From Bombus terrestris (lineage: Eukaryota > Arthropoda > Insecta > Hymenoptera > Apidae): 64,000 bases of DNA. The notes beneath the pieces were generated by a model that was not told where the DNA came from, did not search any database, and saw only the letters and a program-made list of their open reading frames with translations. A program made the position numbers and the translations under genes. The stretch is taken from positions 1,116,001 through 1,180,000 of the forward strand of contig NC_063285.1 of assembly GCF_910591885.1 (NCBI RefSeq), read 5' to 3'. Shown in pieces: positions 33,300 to 44,470 of this stretch (positions within the stretch are counted from its first letter, which is position 1; every line of letters begins with the position of its first letter).

Positions 33300-33553
33300 T
33301 TAAGTTTGTGATTTTATTGTTCAATAGAATCTAATTGTGAAATTCTGATCAAAGAAATAATATTACATATTTCAAAATCTAATCCATATTATATTTATAC
33401 TTACAATAAAATAATATTTTTAATCTACTATTTTAAATAACCAAGAGCTTAAATATATTTGAATTTTTGATATGAGATCTACAGAGAATAAAAAAAATAA
33501 TTGGAGTAAATAAATAACTAAAACTTAATAATTTGATAATATGTTGTTTGCAG

Positions 33554-33656
33554 ATACATCAGGGTGGCTTTCAACAGTCTTTGTGCTTTTGCATCTGTGA
33601 ACCATCTTCATTGGCATTTATACTACTTGAAATGGAGGATGTTACTGGAATATATT
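33554..33656 (+). CDS. GDPGP1: GDP-D-glucose phosphorylase 1-like, exon 3 (HIT motif)
   Basis: 103-nt exon encoding 'VAFNSLCAFASVNHLHWHLY', the histidine triad (H-x-H-x-H) that forms the active site of GDPGP1 and related HIT enzymes, followed by 'LKWRMLLEYI'. Acceptor 'tttgcag' and donor 'gtaact'. Phase 2 in, phase 0 out. The remaining C-terminal part of the protein (about 120 residues in animals) was not found downstream in this window. Confidence 0.85.
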
Positions 33657-35160
33657 GTAACTATATTTTTATTCTTTTATTTCTTATATATATATATATC
33701 CCACTAGTCCAGTCGAATTACATCGAATTAAATTATATCCATTTCATTAAAAAATTCAAATTGTTGTCCTATCGTTTAATGTGTTCCTATTGATAATTGA
33801 GAATGAGAATCTGTTCAAGGTAAGAGATTATTTTCAACAATACACAATCAGAAGTGGTATAATTGTAAAAATCAGTCTCTTCTCTTACTTATTGGCATAT
33901 ATCTGGGGACTGAGTGGAGATAGAGGAAAATATTAAGAATGAATGTTATAGGTGATTAAATAAGCTATAAAATGAGTTGTGTTTTGTTAAGATAGCAGCA
34001 CCAATTGAACTGCAATTTGGATAACAAATTATTATTATCACACAAGAATATCTGTGTGAAAAATTAATAACTTACTGTATTAACAAATTATAACATGTGT
34101 TACAAAGTTTTATTCTTTTTAAAAAAACAAATGAAAACTTTAAAATTCATAATTTTGAAATAAACTTATTTTCAGGGTGGTAAAAAGGTGTTTAAGTATA
34201 CTTATACTTAATTATAATTATATATATTATATACTTGATTGAATGCTGAATGAGGGAGCCATTTTTTATTGATATTCTTGCTGTTTTTATATATATAGTG
34301 AATTGAGTAGTTGCTATGTCAAAGAATCAAACGATTGGAATAGGGCAGTCATCACGATAATCACGAGTATCAGGATATTATTATAAACTATGGGTGCTTA
34401 ATAAGAATGTTATGTTGCTATGACAGAGGGGACACATGGTACTCTGTTACTTCCAATTGTATTGATTTCTTTGTGACTTAAACACTCATAAACAATTGAA
34501 ACATTTAATTATAAATAAATGGAATAACTCTAGAAATAACTACTTAACAGGAATGGCATTTCTTGAATTAAAAAACATTTATTATTTCTTTATTAAAATT
34601 TCATAAATCAACAATTTCACATATCGTTTTTTTTTATTTTTTTTATAACTCGCGAAGCCAATTTTATTTACTAAATATTGTAATAATGATAATAATGCAC
34701 ACGGTGAGCAAGCTAAATTATACAGTTGTATGTACAAAGAAAATTTAAAAGAAAAGTTTTTAGTATTTATATGAACAAAATGATGAGTCAATAATCGTAG
34801 CTTTTGTATAAATCATTATTCGCTGTCATAAATAAAATGTGTACAATTATCATGGTTAGAGGAAATATAAGAAATTTTTTGACTATACAGTAGTACTACG
34901 TTTATCCAAACGACTCGAGAAACAAGATCATTTGGATAATAAAAGTTCACTCGCTACCTTTAACAGCTACTCTTATTATAGTAGGATAGTGGATACCGGA
35001 AGGTAGTGACTCTACCTCTCCATATGATTACTTATGTCTTGAAAACTATTTAACTCTTATTACTATTTATTTGTATAATGGCTGCGTGATATTCGTTTTA
35101 TATCAGTTACTACAAAATAAATGAATAAATAAAATTTCAAATAAATGAAGAGGGTAATGA
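33657..35160. other. unassigned AT-rich sequence
   Basis: Presumably intron 3 of the GDPGP1-like gene or intergenic. Nothing recognisable apart from poly-T and poly-A runs near 34626 and 34126. Confidence 0.4.
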
Positions 35161-35489
35161 AGTCGATTTATAATGTTCAGGTCTGCCACGATATCTTAGC
35201 TTGGTGCTTTCGCTCGGAGTGAAGTTTTGGCTTGACTTTCAACGAGCTCTTATCGAATTTTTAATAGAACACTGGATAAGTAATGATGCTGCACTATACA
35301 TAAGAAATAAAATTATTCATATAAATTGTAATAAATGCTATGAATATGAAGCTAATGCAGAACAAGTAGTGAAAACAATAAATTATAATTTAATAAATTT
35401 ATATATGCTTGTGGTTTCCCTTCATATCAAGTTGAAATGAAGCAGCAAATTTGAAACGTGCAGTATATATCTAACGTTTAGAGTAATAC

Positions 35490-35700
35490 TCATTAAAAAT
35501 ATCCTCAAACAAACCAGATGAGAAACTAAAGCATATACGCAAAAGCATAAAAAATTGGCTAAAAACTGTAACATTTCTAGTTTTAGATTGTTGTGCAAAA
35601 AACTTCGACCCCAGATCCACAGAAAATCTATGGGAATTATTAAAAAGACGAATGTGTGATTCGTATGTTCCATCGCTATCATCGGTCACTCATTGAATTG
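35490..35700 (+). pseudogene. Tc1/mariner transposase C-terminal relic
   Basis: A plus-strand frame gives 'LVLDCCAKNFDPRSTENLWE' then 'LLKRRM'. This is the decayed form of the Tc1-type catalytic segment (a D, then N-P-I-E-N-L-W, then a K-R-rich helix). No terminal repeats were resolved. Confidence 0.6.
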
Positions 35701-36370
35701 CATAATAGAATTAATAGAAGCAATGCGAGCGAAAATGAGGAAGAACAAGAGGACTAAAGTGGTAGGATGCAGAATACTGGGAAACGAAAAGGCACTGACA
35801 ACATGTCTTGGGAATGCTAAAAAAGTAAAACAAGTATGACATAAGAAGAGTATAAAAGTATAAAGAGCAGAAAAAGAAGAGTATAAAATATTATGCAAAG
35901 AAAAGAAGAACAAAGAAAAACAAAGGCAGAAATATGGGCATATGTTAATAAGAAGAGAAAGAAGAAAAGCAAGACAAGTGCTCATATAAAGATGGAAGAG
36001 TGGAAATAACATTTCAATGACCTATTATAAGATAAACAAGGGATATGCAGGAGAATTAGAAGAAAGGGAAATAGAGGATTAAATAGGAAGAATAAACAAG
36101 AGGAAAGCAGTAAGCAGAGACAAGATAAAAATGAAGCATGAATATATGGTGCAGGAGAAGCCAGAAGGAAACTAAAAGAAATAGTAAGAACAATCTGGAA
36201 TGAAGAAGACCTCTCAAGAGATTGGAGAAAGGGAGAAATAACAGCCATAAATAAAAATGGTAGTAAACATGAAGTATATAACTACAGAGGGCTATTACTA
36301 TTGAACACTGCGTATAAGGTTTATGCAATGATGTTAGAAGAAAAACTAACGAAAAAAGCAGATAAGGATT
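35701..36370 (+). pseudogene. LINE reverse transcriptase fragment
   Basis: A K/E-rich linker ('LIRREKKKSKTSAHIKMEEW') is followed by 'WNEEDLSRDWRKGEITAINK' and 'YNYRGLLLLNTAYKVYAMML', the first RT motifs of a hymenopteran-type LINE. The frame then stops and the palm catalytic boxes are missing. Several stops occur upstream. Confidence 0.65.
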
Positions 36371-36639
36371 AACGTTATTACAAATCGATTTTCACTACGC
36401 CATGCCGTTGAAGATTATTCTCCGTATCACCATAAACGAAAACACAGAAGGTGAAAGAATAGAATGTGTAGAATCTATAAGAAAACCAAAAGATGAAGTG
36501 AATTATGTTTTTTCCGCTGGAATATCAATCAAGAAGTTATCATCCTAGATTATTCAATTCATCAATTGTTAAGAACGCCTCAAAAAGTGTAACCAAGGTA
36601 GGCCAATATAGAAATATATCACACTCACGATGGATGATG

Positions 36640-38103
36640 AGACTGCGACGTCATACATTGATACGAACTTAAACTTTATATTTCAAAATACCTACTTAGA
36701 AGAATCAGAAATCATCTCAAAAAAGGAAAATAAAGACTGAAAGTAAATCTAGTTTTGACATGGAAAGACTTTTGGAAATTCTTCAAAAACTAGATAATTA
36801 TAAAAGAGAAGAAACGTACTTCGCTTTAAAGCAATTTCATGGGACTCAAAAAGCCACAGATTGGATGTTAAACTATGAAACAGAGTGGGAAAAATTCAAG
36901 ATCCAAATTATGAGTAGAAAATCAAGTGCTTGAAGATGTATTTGGAGAAAATAGCACTGGAGTGGTATCAAACAAATCTGTTGAAGAACAAAGAATATAA
37001 TTGGGAAGATTGGAGGACTTCATTTTTCAAAGTTTTCAGCAATAAAGTTTGGTCTTCATCACGATACGTGTATAATTTCAAATATATTTCAGGTTCGTTC
37101 GTTGATTACGCTAAAAAAAAGAACGCTTAATATTTGAAAAAGAGAGGAAGACTATTGAAAACACAAGAATTGGTTTGATTGTTATGAGATTATCTATTCA
37201 CATTAAGGATAGAATCGATAAAGAAACGATACTCAACAGATGATTTGATAAAAATTTTGGGACAGTATGAAGATAATTATCACAAAAAAATTCAATAACG
37301 AAGTTCAGATGAAAGGAAAAGAAATGCAGGAGATGAAGGTATGTCTTGATAGAAATTAAAATCTATCATTCGCGAAACTAGCTTTTGTGAATCACTGAAT
37401 TTTCCTGGCCGATTCCATCCGGTAGAATTATGCAGGAACATAAACAAGAATGTTCAGAAGAATTTCAAACAGGTAAATTCACTTGAGATATTCGCATCCG
37501 AAAACAAGAAGTCAATAAGATTGGATGAGAATGAAAAAACTAAAAACCCCGGAGAAGCATATAAACCATTGATAAAACACCGAGTTAGAATCAATGATCA
37601 GAAAGATGTTAAAGGTGTTTATGACACTGGAGCCAATGCAAGTTCTATTAACCAAAAGATTGTTGATCAAATAAAAGCAGATCTAACCGAACATAAGAGT
37701 ATTTTCAAAACTCAGTGGCAATGACTCACGAGTGTCCGGGCGAAACCGCGAATGAAGATAAATAAAATAGAAGAAATAATGGATGTTTTTGTGGTACGCA
37801 ACGATAAGTTCACATACCACCTTGTCCTAGGGTTGGACGCCATAAAAAGTTCAAATTAATACAAGATAAGGATTTGAGAATTGCTCAAAAAGTTAAAAAA
37901 AATTGTTATAGAAAGATAGATCACAAAGAAGAAGAAATAATATCCGGGAAAAATAAAGAAAGAAAGAATGATCAGATGAGAAGAGAGATAAACTTCATTG
38001 AGTACATGGAGAATGATAAATTTGTTGACAACCTTGAACATTTAAACAGACCAGAGAAAAAAGAAGTACTTTGTCTTATAGAGAAATACAGAGAGGTATT
38101 CGT
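36640..38103 (+). pseudogene. degenerate Gypsy (host element), gag to protease
   Basis: Gag-like fragments ('LKMYLEKIALEWYQTNLL', 36930-37130; 'DETATSYIDTNLNFIF' near 36640) and an aspartic protease site 'GVYDTGANASSINQKI' near 37615. A frame then leads into RT ('RPEKKEVLCLIEKYREVF' near 38050) and is cut by the inserted Gypsy at 38104. Many stops; dead. Continues at 41025. Confidence 0.75.
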
Positions 38104-38484
38104 TGTAGCGGCACATGATTTAGAGGACAAATCAAATCATGTTATTGTTCTGTGCCGGAGCATCAAGACCGTTAGAATACAAGTAACGTAAACTCCGGGC
38201 AGAACAATGTCGCCGCTACAGGCAACCGTCGGGTCAAGACAAATTCAAATTTTTCGACTCTCCTCCGACCAGTATAAATAAACAGACACGCTCGCGGGCG
38301 AGCAGAATATAGTACAGCATCGAGCGAATGTACACAGAAATCATCAGCACTAACGGGTATCTCCGCAATACTTGTATATTGTGTACGTAGAGCTATTTAA
38401 GGAGCAGAAGTACATATAACAAGCTGTGACAGCAATAACTGCTTTTATCATTTCGCACTATCCTTAACGTGTTAAACCTCTACA
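38104..38484 (+). repeat. deleted Gypsy, 5' LTR (381 bp)
   Basis: TGTAGCGGCAC...CCTCTACA with TATA ('agtataaataaacag' near 38270). It carries a 20-bp stretch around 38287-38306 absent from the partner at 40664. Confidence 0.88.
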
Positions 38485-38619
38485 TTGGTGACCCTGACGT
38501 GATCGTCGTGACAGGCGTGATCGTCGTGATAGGCGTGATCGACGTGATATAAGTGAAAGAGGTGACTGTGATAGTGCCGCTGATAGACCAATCACTTTTT
38601 TTTGTGTGTGTGCCTAAGC

Positions 38620-39448
38620 ATGACGAGCAATCCCGCCATTGCAGCCCATTCGCTGGTCCGCGTGCCTCCGGTAATGCCTAAGAACATGAGACTCTGGTTC
38701 AGCATACTGGAAGAGCAAATGAAGGCAGTGGATATAACAGACGATCGGGCGAAGTGTAGAGCCCTCGTCGGCTGCCACGAGCCGCAATACCTAGAGCAAA
38801 TCGGGGATGTGTATTTGTCCCTACCAGCCGTCGGGCGGTAGGCCGACAAGCCTCAAGGCCGAACTAACGCGCGCCCTTGAGGAATCGAATGACGAGAAAT
38901 TCAGAAGGTTGATGGAAAAGGAAGAGATCGGCGACAGGAAACCTTCGAAATTTTATCATGATTTCAAAAGACTTGCCGGTCCTCTTGCGTCAGCCAAGTT
39001 TATCCTCACTCTGTGGAAGAATCGCCTACCAACGCGGATCAGGTGCTTTCTGGCTGGAGTCGACGGCGACGACGTAGCTAGGATGTTGCGGATAGCTGAC
39101 GAGGTACACGAGGATCTCAGAGGGCGACCGGCACGCACCTCGTTTGGCGACCGTTGTCGAGCAGCCGGCACAACCCGAGACAACAAGCGAACCCTGACTT
39201 TCCGTCGTCAACGCCCTGAGCGAACAAATATCTCAACTGCGAGCGGAAATGCGCACGTCGAAGCGCGAGCTTCGTCCTAGGCTGCGACCCGAAGCGGGAA
39301 GGCGTAACCGGCCGAGATCAAGAGAAAGACCGAGAGAGAGATCGGGAAACCTCGACTTCTGCTACTACCATCGAACGTTCGGAGACCGGGCGTACAAGTG
39401 CCAGTCTCCGTGCAAATGGATGCAGGGAAACGGGGCCCGCCGTCCGTA
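38620..39448 (+). pseudogene. deleted Gypsy gag
   Basis: ATG at 38620 ('MTSNPAIAAHSLVRVPPVMP'). A frameshift near 38835 connects to 'SLKAELTRALEESNDEKFRR' and 'ASAKFILTLWKNRLPTRIRC'. Another leads to 'FCYYHRTFGDRAYKCQSPC', the variant C-C-H-C knuckle common in a large group of insect Gypsy elements. GC-rich compared with the host element. Confidence 0.75.
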
Positions 39449-40660
39449 AAAGCGGCAGACGACGACGGCATGGGCTCCCGCCGCATTTTTGTCACCGACA
39501 AGGCGACGCTGACGTCCTTTCTCGTGGATACTGGGGCCGACATAAGCGTGTATCCCCGCAGCAAAATACACCCACCAACCAACGAACAGATGCGAATACG
39601 AACTGTTCGCGGCCAATGGGACGCGGATCCCGACGTACGGCACCATCGCCGTCACCCTCAACCTGTCCCTCAGAAGTGCATTCACATGGCGATTTGTGAT
39701 AGCCAACGTCCAATCACCCATCATCGGTGTGGACTTTTTGAGCCACTATGGGTTGCTCGTGGACCCGCGAAACAACCTCTCATCGACACGAGGACTCAAT
39801 TGACAGCAAGAGGATACACCGGCACGACGGATGGAGCGTCCGTAAGAAATATAGTCGGTGAATCAGTGTATCATCGACTTTTGATGGAGTTTCCCGACCT
39901 AACTCGTCCATCTATTTTCGGGCGTGAGAAGATACGTCACGGGGTAGTACACCACATCGAAACCACACCTGGCTCACCAGTCTACAGTAAACCCCGTCGC
40001 CTGGCCCCCGATCGCCTCAAAGAAGTCAAGATGGAAGGAGCATACGACTGCCGGCGGAATTTTTTTTACCAACAGGACAGCAGGCCACAGCGGAATACGC
40101 GAACCGGCTTAAAAAACGAATGGAAAAGGTCAGGCCGCAACCGGGCACGCGTCATGGCGAAAGGAAAATTTTCATTTTCAAAGAATTGGATTCCTCGCCT
40201 TACGTTTTCTTACGCCACGACGCGACGGGTGGCCCTTTACAGCCTCAATTCGATGGACCCTTCAAAGTTATAAAAAGGGACAAAAAAACTACGTTATAAA
40301 AATAAACAATCGCGACGAGCAGTTTCCATCGACCGTCTAAAACTCGCGTTCATTGTTCCGGATGATTTAGAAGATAGAGGCGTCGAATCTCGTAACATAT
40401 TGATCTCCGTAGATCAAACGAACAGCCGCGATGGAAACGGCACAAACAGCAACGATCAAACCAGGGAAGAAAACACCAGGGACATGTATGTTACGAGATC
40501 CGGACAAAGAGTCCGTTTTCCCGACTAGTATCAGGCAGAGTTTGGATAACAAAAAAACCCGCAAATTATCAGACACAGGATATATCCGCAACTTTTAAAA
40601 TAACGACGACGAGGAGATACTCGGCCTAACTTAATAAAAACGCTAGCACTGGTAGGGGGG
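39449..40660 (+). pseudogene. deleted Gypsy protease and pol remnants
   Basis: Protease site 'LVDTGADISVYPRS' near 39525, then (after a frameshift) 'VDFLSHYGLLVD' near 39730. The RT entrance 'HHIETTPGSPVYSKPRRLAP' near 39955 stops at about 40040. Sequence jumps straight to the integrase tail: 'SPYVFLRHDATGGPLQP' and 'FDGPFKVIKRD' near 40190-40280. The catalytic RT, RNase H and integrase domains are therefore deleted. Downstream to the purine tract is a non-domain C-terminus ('DMYVTRSGQRVRFPD'). Confidence 0.75.
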
Positions 40661-40663
40661 TAA

Positions 40664-41024
40664 TGTAGCAGCACATGATTTAGAGGACAAATCAAATCAT
40701 GTTATTGTTCTGTCCCGGAGCATCAAGACCGTTAGAATACAAGCAACGTAAACTCCGGGCAGAACAATGTCGCCGCTACAGGCAACCGTCGGGTCAGAAC
40801 AAATTCAAATGTTTCGACTCTCCTCCGACCAGTATAAATAAACAGAATATAGTACAGCATCGAGCGAATATACACAGAAATCATCAGCATTAACGGGTAT
40901 CTCCGCAATACTTGTATATTGTGTACGTAGGATTATTTAAGGATCAGAAATTCATATAACAAGCTGTGACAGCAATAACTGCTTTTATCATTTCGCACTA
41001 TCCTTAACCTGTTAAACCTCTACA
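40664..41024 (+). repeat. deleted Gypsy, 3' LTR (361 bp)
   Basis: Partner of 38104-38484, with a few substitutions and the 20-bp gap. Confidence 0.88.
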
Positions 41025-42060
41025 CGTCAAACACAAATTTGACGTGAGAACTGTGAAACTCCATATATAAAAAAGACCATATAGGTGTTCGATTCCAGAT
41101 CTATTGTAAATATTCTTAGAATGAACAGATTGTAAGTTTTTTGCATAAATTACATTGATGGCATCTTGGTTTTTTCTGAAACATTCGACCAGTATATCGG
41201 GCATATAGAGCTGTTGATGAGGGCTATTAAGAAATAAGGCTTTCACTTGAAACTGGCCAAATGTAATTTTGCAAAAAATTCAGTGAAATATGTTCGTCAC
41301 ATCATCGAAAATGGCGGTGTGCGACCAGGAAAAGATAACCTCAGAGCAATACGCGTATTTGAACGTCCAAAGAACAAAAGAAATGTAAGACAATTGATAG
41401 GAAAAATTAATTTTTATTATAGGTACGTAGAAGATGCTTACAAACTCTTGGGATCACTTCATTACTTACTGAGGAAAAATGTGGAATTTAGCTGGACTGA
41501 GAAATGTGGGAAGTCATTCCAAAAGCTTAAGAAATATCTCTAAGTTCGATTCTATCAATATATGATCAAAATCAAGAAATATTCATTTATACAGATACAA
41601 GTGGGGATCGGTTTAGGAGCTGTTTTGAAGCAACCCCGAGACAACGGAATATTACAGCCTATTGCTTACTTCTCAAGAAAATTGAAACTGACAGAATCGA
41701 AGAAGAAAGCGTTCCATCTCGAATGTCTTGTTATTAAAGAAGCGATTCTGTATTGGCAACATTGTTTAATCGGCAGAAACTTTACCGTTTTATCATTTTC
41801 ATTGATTATTTTTGAAGCGTTACTGTTTATGATAATAAATAATTATTTACACAAAAGCTGAAAATATGGATTCACTTGAGCTGTGACTCAGCTTAGTTCT
41901 TTAGTGCATGTTATACTTACCGTCATAGCGCAAAATTGGTTTTCGAAATTGAAAAAATGCAAAAAATGCCATTCTTATTAAGTAATTACCGAAGAATCGA
42001 AATAAAATATCTTTGTTCTGGAATTATTCCACATGATTTAAAAAAGAAAACGTTTCTCTA
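41025..42060 (+). pseudogene. degenerate Gypsy (host element), RT to RNase H
   Basis: Picks up where 38103 left off. RT palm remains near 41150 ('YIDGILVF', where Y-I-D-D is expected) and the thumb 'KLAKCNFAKNSVKYVRHII' (41247-). Connection domain 'RQLIGKINFYYRYVEDAYKL'. RNase H start 'IGLGAVLKQPRDNGILQPIA' and 'FHLECLVIKEAILYWQHCL' (41562-). The region downstream is decayed. The RT Asp-to-Gly change and stops make it dead. Confidence 0.75.
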
Positions 42061-42254
42061 GGACCAATTGGCTCTAAGATCAATCTAAAAAAGAATCGTC
42101 AATACTAAACAATTAAACAATAAAAGATGAAACATGTGCCATTTTAAAGTTTATTACTTGTATTATATGTGGATTGTTTTTCGTACTGATTGGATAGAAG
42201 AACGTTTGCAGAGTTGTTTGGAGTGTACAGTCCCGAGAACTTCAGCGTTGCGGG

Positions 42255-42660
42255 TGTCACATAGAAGACACAGAAAATCGCGAAATTAATAGATCACCGG
42301 TTGTCTCCTCACGTCGTAGTTCGAACTTTTCGCAAGGAAGGTAAAAATTTCGGACTTTAGATATGATAGTAAAATTTATTATATGAATCCAACAGAGTAA
42401 CGGTTCAGAGTGTTATAATAAAAGCGTATTAAGTGCTGAATTTGGGAAGGTTTATATACTAAGGTTTGATTCCTCTGAAGGAGTTATCGTCGGGTGCCTA
42501 ACAGACGTAGCTGTCCTGTTACTGTCTGGTTATTGTTTCGATGACTGTGGTATGCAGGATGTTTTGTCAGCCGTGGTTATCCTATTACTATCTATCTATT
42601 ACTATACTATCCTATATGCTATATATTCAACATGCTTCTTTACATTTATATTTGTTACAA
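42255..42660 (-). repeat. LTR fragment related to the solo LTR in Copia 1
   Basis: Shares the order 'acagagtaacggttcagag', 'aaggtttgattcctctgaag' and 'ggttattgtttcgatgac' with 12992-13301, diverged. No partner, primer site or target duplication was resolved. Confidence 0.55.
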
Positions 42661-42869
42661 TAGTAATGTATTGTAGTGTCGTGTACTATTATGATTAGTT
42701 TATTTATTATAAATGGATTAAACAGATGCTGATTAAATAGGAAACGATGGTTGTTCAACGTGAACTAATAACAACAACGTATTATAATTAAGACAACTAG
42801 ATAATTAATTAGCAATTCTCCTTACCACGGATTCAACTCTCTCTCTCTTTCTCTTTATTTTGTTTAAAT

Positions 42870-43510
42870 TTCAAACTATATATATTTATATATAAATTTT
42901 TATATAATATAAATATTTATATTAAAATTATAATTTATTTATATTTATAATTAATAATTATATGTTAATATATACTTATATATACGATAATTCATTTTTT
43001 CCAAAAAATAATGCATTTTTTCACAAAAATATTATATTTAAAAAAAAAATATTAAATATTTTTATAAAATATTATATTATATCATATTATATTATTATTA
43101 TATAATACAATATAATATAATATATAATATGTATATATATTTAATATTTTTAACTTAAATAATAATAATAATAATAATAATAATATTTATATAAATAAAC
43201 ATAATAAATTAAATTTAAATCAATATATTTATACTCTATAATAAATTTAAAAATTTTTTATTTGAAATTGAACTAATATTAATCTAATTCTTTAAATAAA
43301 TTATAAACGATAATAACATATTTCTAAAATTTTTTATTTTTAATAAATATTCATATTAATAAATTTATATACTTTTAATAATTTTTTAAATTTTATTATT
43401 AAATCAAAAAATAATTAATATATTTTTTAATAAACTATAAAAATTTTTAAAAATTTAAAATTATTAAAGAATATTTAAATCAACATTTATATAATAAGCT
43501 AAGTTTAAGC
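42870..43510. other. AT-rich probable NUMT (mitochondrial control-region-like), left part
   Basis: Nearly pure A/T sequence continuous with a partial copy of mitochondrial tRNA-Met (43488-43510). It matches insect mitochondrial A+T-rich region composition. It is cut at 43510 in the middle of the tRNA. Confidence 0.5.
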
Positions 43511-43800
43511 CTACAGTCCCTATAGCTCTCACCGTTCCTACATCTCTAAGAATTTCATCATCTTTCGCGGTGCCTAGAGTTCCTACAGTCCCTATAACTA
43601 TCGCCGTTCCTATATCTCTCAGAGTTCCATCATCTTTCGCGGTGCCTAGAGTTCCTACAGTCCCTATAACTATCGCCGTTCCTATATCTCTCAGAGTTTC
43701 CTACAACTCTCAAGGTGCCTACACGGGCTAGAGTCTCCTACGGCTCTCGCAGTATCCAGAAGTCTGACAGCTCCTATAGCTCTCAAGGGCCTAGAGCTCC
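43511..43800 (-). repeat. minisatellite fragment (72-bp family), inverted
   Basis: The minus strand reads the same units as 49456-49965 ('ggcaccgcgaaagatgatg', 'aggaacggtgagag'), about three diverged copies plus degenerate ends. Confidence 0.75.
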
Positions 43801-44470
43801 TAAAGCTCTCCTTCTCTCATCTAAGAACAATCCTTCTCTTCCTTATCTGTATCAACCCTTTGAGTGCTAAATACTCGCGGCCTATGCCGTCCGTACGGAC
43901 GGCGCGCGTCTAGCACTGACGATCGCTGTGGACGGAATACTTTTTCGTTAGAGTGAACTCTGTTGATTGACTATTCAAAGCGCAAATCGTAATAAGTTAT
44001 AGTAATCCTTTTGCACGAGATTAAATGATTCAAGAGCATTATTTTTTAGTTATTTTTAATTGTTTATTATAAACATTGAAATTTACAGTTAACTAGAATT
44101 TGGGTAATAAACTAGAAAACAATAAACTAGAAAACTAAATTTAGTAAATATAACACAAGTTAATAATTTAGTTGTGTGTGAAAAATTCAGTGCTTGAGAA
44201 AACTAAAAAAACCAGATGTAGAGTTTTCTTACAAGTGGTGACCACTTCAACAATAACGAGGCACTATTGGCATTTGTTTACTGCCGTAAGGAATGCATTT
44301 ATATTTATTTCACACAAACGTAATAGTATTACTTCTGCGTAGGTGTTCGGAAAAATTGAAAAACCCATACATGCGTCCTTAGTCCATGCCGGGCACTTAC
44401 AGAAAACGCATATATATATATGTCCTCAGTCCACACCGATAAATAAATAAAATTTATAGTTATTTTAAAA
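43511..44470. mobile_element. 960-bp insertion into the NUMT
   Basis: Flanked by a 40-bp exact duplication (43471-43510 and 44471-44510) of mitochondrial tRNA-Met 5' sequence. Content: minisatellite units on the minus strand (43511-43800), 'ccctttgagtgctaaatac' resembling a piggyBac end (43857), a 16-bp palindrome CCGTCCGTACGGACGG (43889-43904), then AT-rich sequence. A 65-bp segment (44185-44252) recurs at 63884-63955. The long duplication is unlike any transposon signature and may come from end-joining repair. Confidence 0.55.

Larger units (their letters stand above)
25052..33553 (+). other. GDPGP1-like intron 2, expanded by transposons
   Basis: 8.5 kb between exons with matching phase 2. 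It contains, in order, a piggyBac relic, a possible solo LTR, a young antisense Gypsy and a TTAA element holding a solo Copia LTR. Without them the intron would be about 1.2 kb. Confidence 0.8.
38104..41024 (+). mobile_element. internally deleted Gypsy, nested
   Basis: LTRs 38104-38484 (381 bp) and 40664-41024 (361 bp) differ mainly by a 20-bp gap. The TTGGTGACCCTGACG primer region follows the left LTR and a G-rich tract (ggtagggggg) precedes the right one. It has cut the host Gypsy frame between 'KYREVF' and its continuation at 41025; the flanking cgt (38101-38103, 41025-41027) is probably part of the duplication. Gag and protease remain; RT, RNase H and the integrase core are gone. Mobilisation would need a helper. 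Confidence 0.85.

Noticed and set aside
34173..34210. Possible exon 4 of the GDPGP1-like gene after 'ttattttcag'
   Set aside because: Reads 'GGKKVFKYTYT' then stops; no similarity to the expected C-terminal region and no donor.
34880..34960. Possible pogo/Tigger end 'cagtagtactacgtttatcc'
   Set aside because: No matching inverted end found nearby and no TA duplication, so not supported.
35686..36328. Hydrophobic minus-strand ORFs (90-108 codons) resembling membrane proteins
   Set aside because: They are the complement of an A/K-rich LINE fragment on the plus strand; poly-A-rich sense sequence gives poly-F/L on the antisense.
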